NCBI GenBank assembly: GCA_019635875.1
Contig: JAHBYP010000009.1
Span: forward strand, 1 to 64,000
DNA from: Alphaproteobacteria bacterium
GTDB taxonomy: Bacteria > Pseudomonadota > Alphaproteobacteria > Reyranellales > Reyranellaceae
DNA: 64,000 nt
Direction of reading: 5' to 3'
Of this stretch, positions 6,885 through 16,678 are shown in pieces. The notes beneath the pieces are model-generated. The model was not told the origin of the DNA. It did not search any database and worked only from the letters and a program-made list of their open reading frames with translations. The stretch's first letter is position 1; each line of letters opens with the position of its first letter. The position numbers and the translations under genes were made by a program.

Positions 6885-9800
6885 CTAGGGTCGTTTCTCC
6901 GGGCCATACACAAGCCCGTCGAGCCAGTCCTTGATGTCCTTGGGCGACTGGTCGCCCTCGATCACATCCCACAGGAATTGCGACGTGTTGCCGAGCTGGC
7001 CGACCGGCAGGCCCAGCAGGTAGCCCGGAACCTCGATCGCGCGCTTGAGGAAGCCCTCGTTGACCTCGCCCTCGCGCGCCAGCTTGATGAAGTCGTTGCT
7101 GAGGCGCAGGAGCGTCTCGCCGGCGCGCGCCGCGGGCGTGAACTGGTAGCCACCCCGGAACTTGCCGCTGATGCTGTTTTCGAGCCCGGACGCCAGATCG
7201 CGCGCCACGGGCACGCTCATGGGCAGGTTGAACAGCACTTTGCGCGCGGCCCAGGCGCCCAGGTCTTCATCCTCATCCGGGCCCTGCCCGCCGGCCCAGG
7301 CGCCGAACAGCGCCGGCACGACCAGCAGCCACCACGAGCGCGCCGCGATCATGGCGAAGTCGCCGACCGACTCGGCTTCGCGCACGTCGCGGGCGAGCTG
7401 CCGCTGCCGTTGGTACAGGTGCGAGAAGTAGCTGTAGAACATGGTCGCCAGACGCCAAATCTCGTTGCGCCGCGACACCGCCGGCAAGTCCTTGGTGGCG
7501 CCGCTGCCCTGCGAGTCGCGCACGGCCTTGTTGGCGGCGTAGACCGCATCGCCGTCGTCCATCCCGGAGCGCAGCGCATTCTCGTAGGCGCCGATCCACG
7601 TCGGCACCGACACGGCCATGTCGAGCATGCCGATGCCGTAGAAGGCGAAGCGTCGCGCGTCGGCGATCAGGCCGCGCTTGTCGACCAGGTCGCGCACGTT
7701 GTCGCGGATGGACTGGTCGACCTGGTTGAAGCGCGCCGCCATCTCGTCGGACTTGCCGGTGACGAAGGCGTGCGCCTCGGCCGGGTTGCGCAGGAACGTC
7801 TTGACGCCCGACGCCAGCGCCCGCGTGCCGATGCGCTCGACCGAATCGCTCAGGCCGCCGAGCTGCGCCAGCATGGTGGTGAAGCGGAAGCCCATGCCCA
7901 CCAGCGTGGTGTGAAGCCGGGCCTGCTTCATGAAGTCTTCCCAGAACTTCAGGCCCTTGTTGTCGTTGGCCCACTCGTTGGCGATCGATTGCAGCCACGG
8001 GCGGAACTGCTTGTAGTATTCGCGGCCCAGCGCCTCCTCTATCGCCTCGCGCACCCGGTTGTCGCCCAGGAACCGATCGGCCTGCATGATGGCCTCACGG
8101 TGCGTCAGGTCGTGGATGACCTCGGTGATGTGCCGGGGGATCACCTCCAGATCGAGCCACAGCGGCCGCGCGTAGCCCTCGGTGCGCTCTTTGGTGAAGC
8201 CCTTGGGCGTCGTGGCGCGCGTGTAGTTGTTCTCGAAAAGCTGGTCGGTGGTCTTCTGCGAGCGGGCATCCACGTCGAAGCTGCGGCGCGGATCGTAGAC
8301 CAGCGGATAGTAGCCGCCGCGATAGGTGCCGTGCGGCGTCGCCACCTCGCGCGCCTCGACCTTCTCGGGCTCGACGCCGTTGATACGCCGTTCGAGCTCG
8401 GCGATCTGCGGCCACAGGGTCTCGATCAGATCCCATGTGCCCTGCACGAAGTCCCAATCCTCTTTCCGCAGCTCGCGCGCCAGCACGGCGTCGACCGCCT
8501 CGGCGTCCCAGCCCTCGCCCTTGAGCAGCTTGGCCCGGTTGCCCTCGTTGCCCATGTTGAGCGCCATCGCGACCAGGCGCGAGCGCAGCATGACCGAGGG
8601 GCGGCCGTCCCTGGTCGGCAGGCCCGGCAGCGTGACCTTCTCCTGCCAGCGCTCGACCGTGCCCTCGGGAAGCGCCTTCATCAGCGCGGCGAACCCGTCG
8701 AGCTTTTCCTTCTGCAGCTTGCGCTCGGCGGCCTGCGCTTCCTCCATCGGGCGGAAGACCACGCGGTTCATCACGCCGTTGCTGTCGCCGCCGTCGAGCC
8801 AGTCGACCAAGGTCTCGATCTTGAGCAGCGAGGCGTCGGCGCCACGGATGATGTCGCCCGCCCGCCCGAACTTGCGCTCCAGCGCGGTCAGGCCCCGATC
8901 ATCACCCCCGCCTCCCCGCTGGGGGGTGAGGTTGATGGCGGCGACCGCCTCGTCAACCGTGGCGTCGAACTCGCGCTTTTCCTTGTTGAGCGTCAGTTCC
9001 TTTTTCAGCCGGCCCAGGTGCGCGATCTGGCGCACGCTGTCGTACAGGCCCCGGAACTCGCTCACCAGGATCTCGCTGTAGTGCCGGCGCTGCGCCTCGT
9101 CGAGCAGCGCCTCGGGAATCGCCACGTCGACGCCTTCGGCCTCCATCCGGGCCGCGAAGTCCCGCAGCGCCACGCGGCGCTCTGTGAGCCTGCGGGTCTC
9201 AGTGTGGAAATCGTAGCGCTCCAGCAGGCCGTGGATCTGTTCGAGGTAATCCTGATCCATCGACTTCAGCGTGCGGGCGCTGGCGTAGCGGTCCATCAGC
9301 CGCTGGCCCTTCTCGACCAGCTCGCGCGCCTTCTTCGCCTCGACGTACATCGCATGGGCGATCATCTGGCGCTGCTTCTGGCGGAAGGCTTCTTCGTGGT
9401 CGCCGGCCAGCACCGCGTCGAGTACCGCCCTGCCCGCCTTCGCCTCGGCGCGACGATGCAGGGCCACGTCGACCGCCTCGCGCACCGGCTGGGCGGCGAT
9501 ATGGTCGGCGGCGTAGCGGCGGATCACGGCCAGGGGCGATGGCTCGATTCCGGCCTTGCGGCCCAGTGACCGCAGCTCTGTCGCCAGCACGTCGAGCTGA
9601 TCCTCGTTGTGGATCGCGTCGAGGGCTTCGCGCTGGATAGAGCCGTCGTTCAGAAGATCGCCGTGGCGCTCGGCCATGATGCGGTCGACCTCGGCCGCGA
9701 TGGACGCCTCGCGCACGGAGCGGCCGTCGCCGGCAGCCTTCATGCCGCGCTTCTGGACCTCCAGCGCCAGCAGCGCGTCGACCATCTCGCGGCCCGACGC

Positions 9801-12800
9801 GAAGCCCAGCGACTCGGCGAGGATGTCGGGATGCACGCCGCCGGCCTCGACGTAGATCGGCGGGATACCCTTGGGCAGCGCGTCGAGCACCGTGGGCACG
9901 CTGTACATATCGAGCAGCGCGTCCTTGCTCAGCCGCATCCGGCCGCCCAGGGTGTCGCCCGCCAGCGTCTTGCCGGTGCGCAGGTAGTGCAGCGCGTTCA
10001 GGTCCGGGCGCTGGTCGATTTCCTCGCGCACCTCGGCGCGGACCCGGGCGGCCTCCTCGTTCCATTCGCGGGTGCGCCGCCGGCGGATCGCCTCCATCGT
10101 CTTGCGCAGCAGATCGGTTTCCGCCGTCGAGCGCGCGCGCTGCACCGACTCGGTGTAGGCGGCGAACTCCGCGTCCGTCATGCCGGCCTGGTCGGCGCTG
10201 GCGAAAAGCTGCTGCGCGGCCAGCTCGGTGCGCGCGAGATCGATCTGCTCGTCGGTCGCCACAAGCCGATCCATCACCGCGCGGATTTCATCGTTGATCG
10301 GCGAGTTGAGCCCGGCCACCGTGCGGTAGATGCTGACCAGCCACGCCTTGAAGCGCTGGAAGACGCCGCCCAGCTCCAGCGACGGCGCCTTGCCCTCCAT
10401 GAAGTAGGTTTCGACCGCCCGGGCCCAGCGCTCGTGCTGGTCGACCGTGACCGCCTCGCCGGGCTTGATGCCGAGGAATTTCTCGACCGCCGCCCAATCG
10501 TCGCGCACCTGCTGTTGCGCGGCGGCGTCCGTCGAATCGGCCCGCAGCTCCTCCAGCCACAGGTGGCCCGTCTCGTGCAGGAACGTGCTCAGGTCGGCGC
10601 GGGCGAAGAGCGAGATGATCGACCGGCCGTCGCTGAAGGCGATCTTGCCGCGCGCCATGCCGCTGCCGTCGGGTTGCGTGTAGCCCCCCGCATCCTGCCC
10701 CAGCTTCGCCAGCGCGGCCTTGATCTCGGCGTTCGTGTTCTCCTTGCCGACGCCGGCGCGTGACGTGGCCTCGTCCAGGTCGGCCAGCGCCGCCGCATAA
10801 TCCGCCCGCCAGTCGCGCGTGTTGTCGGCGACGTGGCGCTTGCGGCCGGCCAGTTCCTCGCGCATCGCCTCCAGCAGGTCGTCGATCGTCGGGCGCTCGG
10901 TAAACTCGGGGAAATACCCGTTCTCCCACGCCGACAGCGCCATGTCGTCGAGCGACAGCTTGGCCTTGTCCTGCACCAGCTTGCGCACGCCCGGCTTGCC
11001 CTTGTGCCACTTGTCGGCGTCCATCGCGGCCAGATCGCCGCCCTCGTCGACCAGCCCGCCCTTCTCGCTGACGAACTCCAGCAGCGACGGCCCCATGAGC
11101 TTGCGCTGCGACGCCGCCGCCTTGCCCTTGCGCCAGGCGTCTATCAGCAGGTCCATCTGGTCCGGCGGCACCCGCGCGATCGTGTCGGGCATGACGCGGC
11201 GCAGTTCGAGCCCGGAGCGCCGGTACGCCTCCATCGCATCGGTGCCCAGCCGCGCGCCGCGGGCCTGATACCGGGCGGCGTACAGCGCGGCGTACTGGCG
11301 GGCGACGTCGGGGGTGAAGCCGGCGTCCTGCGCCTTCTGCACCACGTCCTCGAACACCTGCTGACCGGGGGTCGCGGCCTTGGCTTCGGCGACAGCCTCG
11401 CGTCCGATGCGCGCGCCCTCGGTTTCGAGGAAGCTTTGATAGGTCGCTTCGAAGTCACGCGCCTGCACCAGCGACATGCCGCCGGGGGTCAGGCGCAGAT
11501 CTTCCTTGAAATACTCATGGAAGCCCGCGGCCGCGATGTGCTGGGCATAGTCGGCCATCGGCAGCACCACGTCGCCGCCGACTGCGATCGCCGCCTTGAC
11601 CTGCTCGTCGATCCCCATGCGGCGCACCAGCGCCTCGGCCTCGTCGGGCGGCAGCGACTGGAAGAATTCGACCACCTTCTCGGCGGGCAGGTAGACCTTG
11701 GCATCCGGCGCCACCTCGCCGACGAACTCGCCGAGCGCGCCGGGCGCACGCTGCGCCAGCGGATTGTTGGGCAGATCACCCATGGTCTTGTCGAAGCGCT
11801 CCAGACCGGCAACGGTGGCGGTGGCCTCGTTGCGCATCCGCTCGGCCTCGTTCGCCAGCTGCGCGCCACGGCCACGCCAGCGCATGCCGGCCACCTCAAG
11901 GGGTGCGCCGCTCAGCTCGCCCAGCGCCTCGGCCAGAACGGCGCCCGGCTTGATCTCGCGGCCAGCCGCCGCGGAACCCAGCGCCTCGCCGCCGGCGCCG
12001 GCGCCAGCCTGCACCCCCATCTGCGCCACGACGTTGGCCGCCTCGCGCCCAAGCCCGGCCTTGACGAAGGGGGTGAGCGTCGCGCGGCCAACACCCATGC
12101 TCGCAGCATCGATCGTGCCGACCACACCGGCCTTGATCGCCGAGCGCTGGAGAACCTTCTGCATCAGCGCCGGGTCGCTCAGCGCGACGGCGAGCTTGGC
12201 CTGATCCTTGGTGTCGACGCCCAGCTCTTCGAGATTGTCGACGATGCCGCTCAGGAACTCTTGGCCGAACGAAGAAAGGCCCGTCGCGGCAACGCCGGCC
12301 ACCGGCCCGCCTACCACCGTGGCGCCGACGCCGACGGCGAGCTGGGCGGAACTCTGCGCCGCCAGATCGAAGATCACGCCCAGCGGGTCCTTCATGAAGG
12401 CGCCCCAGGCATCGGCCCAGGTTTTCGCCTCGCTCAGCTCGCGCATGGCGGGGCGCATCGGAATGTCCGCAGCGGCGGCGCCCGACGTGATCGCGTCGCG
12501 CACGGCTCCGGCCAGCACGCGCCGGCGTGCCTCCGGGCTGGCGTCCTGCGATCCAGCGATATGCGCGCCGATGAAGCCGAGCGCCGGCAGACCAAGACCC
12601 GCCGTCAGCAGCGGCAACACCTGCGGATCGGTGTAGCGCCACGTCTCGCCGCCCTGCGCCGCGTTGATCGCCCGCAGCGCGTCGAAGCCCTGGACGGTCC
12701 CGAAGTACGTGCGCTTCAGCTCGTTCCAGAACTTCTCGAACGCCCCGAGCTGTTCGTAGGCATCGACGGCCACGCGCGCGTTGAGGGGGTCGGTCAGCCA

Positions 12801-13100
12801 CAGCCGCGTGCGCGGCAGTCCCGCCAGCAGCTTGTCGAACTCGTTGACCTGCGCCCGGCTCTCGATCGCCGGCAGATTGCGCTCGACGTAGGCGGGATCG
12901 ACGCCCGCGCGTCCGGCCAGCATGGCGGCCTTCGCGGCCTTGTCGGGATTGGTCCCATAGGCGCCGAACAGCGAGGAGCGCAGCGCCGCCGTCTGCCGCG
13001 CGTCGGCCTCGCGCACCGCCTCGTCGAAGGTCGCCGGCTGATCGGGCTTCAGCAGGTCGCGAGTCGAGACGCCGTTGAGCAGGCCGTCGAACTCGTTCAT
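6885..13100 (-). CDS. Giant internal virion/ejection protein with HETGH zincin motif
   Basis: A 2071-aa protein, the largest in the window. Hydrophobic, Gly/Ala-rich segments lie near residues 165-185 and 245-290. A probable zinc-protease motif, HETGH, is at residues 842-846, followed by ERWARAVETYFMEGKAP. Long charged helical regions follow, and the C-terminal 350 residues contain hydrophobic stretches (SWWLLVVPALFGAWAGG). This is typical of the large polyvalent ejection proteins of podoviruses, which are packed in the virion core and injected with the DNA. The start at 13100 overlaps the stop of the upstream ejection protein (ATGA). The protease activity and the ejection are inferred. Confidence 0.8.
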   Translation of the reverse strand: MNEFDGLLNGVSTRDLLKPDQPATFDEAVREADARQTAALRSSLFGAYGTNPDKAAKAAMLAGRAGVDPAYVERNLPAIESRAQVNEFDKLLAGLPRTRLWLTDPLNARVAVDAYEQLGAFEKFWNELKRTYFGTVQGFDALRAINAAQGGETWRYTDPQVLPLLTAGLGLPALGFIGAHIAGSQDASPEARRRVLAGAVRDAITSGAAAADIPMRPAMRELSEAKTWADAWGAFMKDPLGVIFDLAAQSSAQLAVGVGATVVGGPVAGVAATGLSSFGQEFLSGIVDNLEELGVDTKDQAKLAVALSDPALMQKVLQRSAIKAGVVGTIDAASMGVGRATLTPFVKAGLGREAANVVAQMGVQAGAGAGGEALGSAAAGREIKPGAVLAEALGELSGAPLEVAGMRWRGRGAQLANEAERMRNEATATVAGLERFDKTMGDLPNNPLAQRAPGALGEFVGEVAPDAKVYLPAEKVVEFFQSLPPDEAEALVRRMGIDEQVKAAIAVGGDVVLPMADYAQHIAAAGFHEYFKEDLRLTPGGMSLVQARDFEATYQSFLETEGARIGREAVAEAKAATPGQQVFEDVVQKAQDAGFTPDVARQYAALYAARYQARGARLGTDAMEAYRRSGLELRRVMPDTIARVPPDQMDLLIDAWRKGKAAASQRKLMGPSLLEFVSEKGGLVDEGGDLAAMDADKWHKGKPGVRKLVQDKAKLSLDDMALSAWENGYFPEFTERPTIDDLLEAMREELAGRKRHVADNTRDWRADYAAALADLDEATSRAGVGKENTNAEIKAALAKLGQDAGGYTQPDGSGMARGKIAFSDGRSIISLFARADLSTFLHETGHLWLEELRADSTDAAAQQQVRDDWAAVEKFLGIKPGEAVTVDQHERWARAVETYFMEGKAPSLELGGVFQRFKAWLVSIYRTVAGLNSPINDEIRAVMDRLVATDEQIDLARTELAAQQLFASADQAGMTDAEFAAYTESVQRARSTAETDLLRKTMEAIRRRRTREWNEEAARVRAEVREEIDQRPDLNALHYLRTGKTLAGDTLGGRMRLSKDALLDMYSVPTVLDALPKGIPPIYVEAGGVHPDILAESLGFASGREMVDALLALEVQKRGMKAAGDGRSVREASIAAEVDRIMAERHGDLLNDGSIQREALDAIHNEDQLDVLATELRSLGRKAGIEPSPLAVIRRYAADHIAAQPVREAVDVALHRRAEAKAGRAVLDAVLAGDHEEAFRQKQRQMIAHAMYVEAKKARELVEKGQRLMDRYASARTLKSMDQDYLEQIHGLLERYDFHTETRRLTERRVALRDFAARMEAEGVDVAIPEALLDEAQRRHYSEILVSEFRGLYDSVRQIAHLGRLKKELTLNKEKREFDATVDEAVAAINLTPQRGGGGDDRGLTALERKFGRAGDIIRGADASLLKIETLVDWLDGGDSNGVMNRVVFRPMEEAQAAERKLQKEKLDGFAALMKALPEGTVERWQEKVTLPGLPTRDGRPSVMLRSRLVAMALNMGNEGNRAKLLKGEGWDAEAVDAVLARELRKEDWDFVQGTWDLIETLWPQIAELERRINGVEPEKVEAREVATPHGTYRGGYYPLVYDPRRSFDVDARSQKTTDQLFENNYTRATTPKGFTKERTEGYARPLWLDLEVIPRHITEVIHDLTHREAIMQADRFLGDNRVREAIEEALGREYYKQFRPWLQSIANEWANDNKGLKFWEDFMKQARLHTTLVGMGFRFTTMLAQLGGLSDSVERIGTRALASGVKTFLRNPAEAHAFVTGKSDEMAARFNQVDQSIRDNVRDLVDKRGLIADARRFAFYGIGMLDMAVSVPTWIGAYENALRSGMDDGDAVYAANKAVRDSQGSGATKDLPAVSRRNEIWRLATMFYSYFSHLYQRQRQLARDVREAESVGDFAMIAARSWWLLVVPALFGAWAGGQGPDEDEDLGAWAARKVLFNLPMSVPVARDLASGLENSISGKFRGGYQFTPAARAGETLLRLSNDFIKLAREGEVNEGFLKRAIEVPGYLLGLPVGQLGNTSQFLWDVIEGDQSPKDIKDWLDGLVYGPEKRP

Positions 13101-15646
13101 TTCTTCTTCTCGATCGGCTTGAAGACCTCGCCGAGGCCCCTGTCCCACCACCGCTGCACCGCGCGCTCGATGCCTGTGCGCTGGCCGTAGTCGCGGCTGG
13201 TCACGGGCGGCGGCGCGTCCGGCGGCGGCAGGATGACCGCGCCCAGCTCATGCGGCTGCACTGGCGGCGGCGCGTCGGGCGACGGAACCTCGACAGTCGA
13301 ACGGGCGCGCACCTGATTGGCGATGCGCCAGGCGTTGACGATGGAGACTTCCGTGACCGGCTTGCCCTGCCGGCGCAGCGATCCGACGAGCTGCGCCACG
13401 ACCTCCGGCTTGCTCCTCAGGTCCGGCTCCATCTGCGTCGCCGCGAACATCGCCACCTTGAGATCGTCCGTGACGCCGGCGACCTTCTCGGCGGCAAAGA
13501 CCTTGTCCCAGGTGGCGACCATCTCGCGCGGCACCTTGTCGACCGTGACCTCGAAGCGCGCCTTGTCGCTGCCGAAGAAGCCGCTGGTGCCGCTGACCGG
13601 CTTGGCCAGGCGGTCGACGATCGCCTGCGTCTCCTCCAGCGTCAGCTTCTTGCCCTTCTCGCGGGTCGAGCGCGCCACTTCGAAATCCACGGCGCGGCGG
13701 AAGGCGGCCACCCTCTTGGCGGCGTCGGTGCCTTTCTTTGGCGTCGGGTCGAGGCCCAGCACGCCGCGCAGGGCGTCGTCCTGCATCTGCCGCAGGGTGC
13801 GCTCGCCGGTGATGTTGCCGTCGGGATCGCCCTTGCGGATGTCGCCCTGCATGCCGACGAACTTGTCGAAGCTCGACTTGGACAGCTTGGCCCGGAACGT
13901 CAGCAGGTTGAGCGCGGCGAACGCGGCCCGCTCATTGGCGTTGTCCGAGGTCGCCATGCGATGCAGCGCGTAGTAGGCCTCGTCGTCGTCGGTGTCGGTG
14001 CCCTTGGCGACCTTCTTCGAGAGGTCCCTGATGCTCGCCTGTTGCTTCGGATCGAGCGCCAGCCACATCGCCGCCGGCATGGCCTCCAGCGCCTGCCCCG
14101 GATTGGCGCCGACCCACGCCACCGCGTCGTCGAGCGCCTTGTCCATGCGCTCCTTCCACAGCGCGTGCGCGCGGCCGAACTCGGCTTCCGCCACGCCGAC
14201 GTACTTCTGCCGCTCTTGCGGATCGGCGATGCCCAGCGCATCCACGCGCGCGAGGTAGTCGGCGCGGCGAGGTTCCGGTGGTGGACCGGCCGTGGTCCGC
14301 GCCACCGGCTGATCCTCCATGCCCGGCTGCCCGGGCTTCAGCTTGTCGGCGATGCGCGGGAAGGCGGCGCGCGCCTCGCGATCGTCGGCGATGCCGAAGG
14401 CGGTGCGCGGCAGCCACACCTTGGCGCCGTCGGGGATCTTCTCGGGATCGCCACCAGCGGCCAGCCACTTGTCGACGTTGCCCGGCCCCCAGCCATAGGC
14501 CAGCCGCGCCAGCAGCCAGTTGCCGCCGTACTTGTCGGCGTACTGCTTCATGGCCTGCGCCGTGTGCTCGATCGACGCCTTGGGATCCTTCGGATCGAAG
14601 CCCCGGGCGCGCGCCCATTGCTCGCCCCACTGACCCAGCCCGACCGAATCGACGCCCGGCCCCTGGTCGTTGCGGTTGCGCGCGTTGGGGTTCCAGCGCG
14701 ACTCGTTCCAGATGGTTGACGCCAGCAGCGCCTTGGGCACGCCGTGCTTGGCCGCCGCCGCATCCACGTCGGGGGCGAACTGCGACGGCACGGTGTAGAC
14801 GCCGCCCGCGCTCCCGCCGTCCCGCAGGCTCTGGCCGAAGCGCAGCGCCGCTCGATTTTCCACCGACGCCTTCACCAGCGCGTCGAGCCGGTCTGTGTCG
14901 AGCGGGTCGAACTGCGCACGGTGCTTGGCGTACCACGCCGCCGCGCCGTCGGGATCGGTCGGCAGGCGGCCCTCAAGCTGCGCCTTGAACATGGCGCCGC
15001 GATACTTCCGCGCCTGCGCCTTCGCCACCTCGTCGCCCAGGTGCGCATTGGCCTGCATCACGGCCTGCTCGCCGACCGTCAGGGCGATCAGGAATTGCTT
15101 GTCATCGGTCGCCGCCGCGCCGTCGCGCAGCGCATCATCGGCCCGCGCCGTGAAGGTTGCCGTCTGCCACGCCTGCCGCTGCGTGCGGGTGTGGTCGTTC
15201 ATCGTCTGCAGCGTCGAGTCGAAGTGCGCGCCGACGATGCGGTCGATCATGCGCTTCTGGTCTTCGTTGCGGCCAAGCGCCGTGTACTTGGCCCGCAGCT
15301 TCTCCAGCTCGTCGAACGTGCCCTTGAAGCGATCGATGGCGTCGCGGCCGCGCTGGGCAAGGAACCCGTTCGCGGGATCCGCCATCAGACGCGTGACCTC
15401 GCCGCGGAACTGGCGCTCCACGTCGTAGGCGGCGGCCTCATTGTCGCGCGCCGCTTCCTCGAGCAGCATGTCGCGCAACTCCCGCGACATCTGCCGGCCC
15501 TGAGCGCCCAGCTTCTCCAGCCCCGCGCCCGCGCCCTGCCCAAAGTCACCGGCGCCAGCGTTGATGTTCTGGTAGCCACCACCGGGCACCGGCTGCGGCG
15601 ACACGCCGGCCGGCTGGTAGGGGGCGATGCGGATGCCGGCGGCCAT
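13097..15646 (-). CDS. Internal virion protein with lytic transglycosylase domain
   Basis: An 849-aa protein. Between about residues 285 and 400 it has an SLT/lysozyme-like fold: KALLASTIWNESRWNPNARN with the probable catalytic Glu, then DSVGLGQW, then ARLAYGWGPGNVDKWL. The N-terminal 280 residues and the C-terminal half are mostly charged helix. T7 gp16 and similar core proteins carry such a domain to open the peptidoglycan during DNA entry. It lies between a gp14-like protein and the giant ejection protein, overlapping both by one to four bases, which supports an internal-core role. Confidence 0.85.
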   Translation of the reverse strand: MAAGIRIAPYQPAGVSPQPVPGGGYQNINAGAGDFGQGAGAGLEKLGAQGRQMSRELRDMLLEEAARDNEAAAYDVERQFRGEVTRLMADPANGFLAQRGRDAIDRFKGTFDELEKLRAKYTALGRNEDQKRMIDRIVGAHFDSTLQTMNDHTRTQRQAWQTATFTARADDALRDGAAATDDKQFLIALTVGEQAVMQANAHLGDEVAKAQARKYRGAMFKAQLEGRLPTDPDGAAAWYAKHRAQFDPLDTDRLDALVKASVENRAALRFGQSLRDGGSAGGVYTVPSQFAPDVDAAAAKHGVPKALLASTIWNESRWNPNARNRNDQGPGVDSVGLGQWGEQWARARGFDPKDPKASIEHTAQAMKQYADKYGGNWLLARLAYGWGPGNVDKWLAAGGDPEKIPDGAKVWLPRTAFGIADDREARAAFPRIADKLKPGQPGMEDQPVARTTAGPPPEPRRADYLARVDALGIADPQERQKYVGVAEAEFGRAHALWKERMDKALDDAVAWVGANPGQALEAMPAAMWLALDPKQQASIRDLSKKVAKGTDTDDDEAYYALHRMATSDNANERAAFAALNLLTFRAKLSKSSFDKFVGMQGDIRKGDPDGNITGERTLRQMQDDALRGVLGLDPTPKKGTDAAKRVAAFRRAVDFEVARSTREKGKKLTLEETQAIVDRLAKPVSGTSGFFGSDKARFEVTVDKVPREMVATWDKVFAAEKVAGVTDDLKVAMFAATQMEPDLRSKPEVVAQLVGSLRRQGKPVTEVSIVNAWRIANQVRARSTVEVPSPDAPPPVQPHELGAVILPPPDAPPPVTSRDYGQRTGIERAVQRWWDRGLGEVFKPIEKKK

Positions 15647-16215
15647 CAGAAGCCCAGCCCGCTCAGGCGACTACCGGCGCCCGCCGGATTGCCCCAAAGC
15701 CTGATCCCGGCGCCCGTGCGCTGGAAATCACTGTACATCTTGGCCCCTTGGAACGCCCCGCCGAGGATCGACCCGCCGGCGCTCAGCCAGCTGCCCAGCG
15801 TCGAGGTGCGGCTATCGGCCAGGCGCGCGGCCGCGTCGTAGTTCATGCCCTGCACCCGGTGCCCATACGCCTCGCGCTGGAAGTTGCTGCGCACCGTGAG
15901 CGCGTCCATCTCGCCCAGCCCGGCGGTATCCATCTGGATATCGAGCGGCGAGCCTTCGTCGAGCACCGACCCCTGCCCGGCCAGCCCGGCGCGCTGCGAA
16001 CCCAGGATCAGCGCCGCCCGCCGGCGCATCCGGTCTTCCTCGATGTCGCCGCGCTTCTCGGCGTCCTGCGCATTGCGCTCGGCGATGATCTGGTTGTTGC
16101 GCGCCACCTGCGCCTGGTAGGCGGCCTGCTGCGAGGCGGCCTGACCCTGCATGATCGTGCCGACGGCGCCGATCACCGCCGAGCCGATGGTGGCGATGGT
16201 AGCCAGCTCACACAT
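15646..16215 (-). CDS. Internal virion protein, T7 gp14-like
   Basis: A 189-aa protein with an N-terminal hydrophobic Ala/Gly-rich helix (about residues 10-24), a coiled coil with AQVARNNQIIAERNAQDAEK, and a glycine-rich end. The pattern matches the gp14-type virion core proteins of T7-like and BPP-1-like podophages (RRRAALILGSQRAGLAGQG is typical of the family). In T7, gp14 is ejected into the outer membrane to form the DNA channel. Its position just before the transglycosylase protein is the usual one. Confidence 0.75.
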   Translation of the reverse strand: MCELATIATIGSAVIGAVGTIMQGQAASQQAAYQAQVARNNQIIAERNAQDAEKRGDIEEDRMRRRAALILGSQRAGLAGQGSVLDEGSPLDIQMDTAGLGEMDALTVRSNFQREAYGHRVQGMNYDAAARLADSRTSTLGSWLSAGGSILGGAFQGAKMYSDFQRTGAGIRLWGNPAGAGSRLSGLGF

Positions 16216-16678
16216 CGGCGCGCCTCAGCTCGAAAGGATGGAACGGCAGCCGGGCGACGCCGTAGGGCACCGGCGGCAGGATGGTGAAGCCGATCCAGCG
16301 CAGCCAGCGGACGGAGAGCGCGTTGCGGGCATCGACCCAGTTGGACAGCAGCGGGAACATCGTCAGCCAGCGGCGCACCGTCGGACGGTTGCGGCGGGCG
16401 ACCGCGAAGGCGTGGCGGGCGACCAGGTCGGAGCCCAGCAGCCAGGGCGCGCCGTGACCGCCCAGCAGGGAGAGCGGCCCGACGCCCCACAGCGCGATAA
16501 TCCCCTCGGGGGTAGTCGCAGCCCACGCCTCGGAACTGCGCGCCAGCGAGCGCCGCAGCGCGTCCAGCGGGGCATCGCCCGACGCCGCCTCGATCTCCAG
16601 CCGGTCGGCCTCGCGCAGGTCAGGTGCCAGCGCCACCGCGTCGGCGTCCGTGGCGGGGCGGATCAGGATCTCAGCCAC
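16208..16678 (-). CDS. Gp13-like (DUF2833) internal virion protein
   Basis: A 156-aa protein resembling an acetyltransferase fold: IRPATDADAVALAPDLREAD at the start, then IIALWGVGPLSLLGGHGAPWL, then WVDARNALSVRWLRWIGF. In T7-like phages this family (gp13/DUF2833) is encoded among the core proteins and is thought to help virion assembly. The start is a GTG at 16678 overlapping the stop of the upstream gene. It overlaps the gp14-like gene downstream by eight bases. Whether it acetylates anything is unknown. Confidence 0.75.
   Translation of the reverse strand: MAEILIRPATDADAVALAPDLREADRLEIEAASGDAPLDALRRSLARSSEAWAATTPEGIIALWGVGPLSLLGGHGAPWLLGSDLVARHAFAVARRNRPTVRRWLTMFPLLSNWVDARNALSVRWLRWIGFTILPPVPYGVARLPFHPFELRRADV

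Noticed and set aside
6711..9569. 952-aa plus-strand ORF opposite the giant ejection protein
   Set aside because: It is antisense to a gene with clear motifs and is His/Val/Arg/Ala-rich, the usual shadow of a GC-rich gene.
10833..13190. 785-aa plus-strand ORF
   Set aside because: Also an antisense shadow of the giant ejection protein gene; no domain is recognisable.
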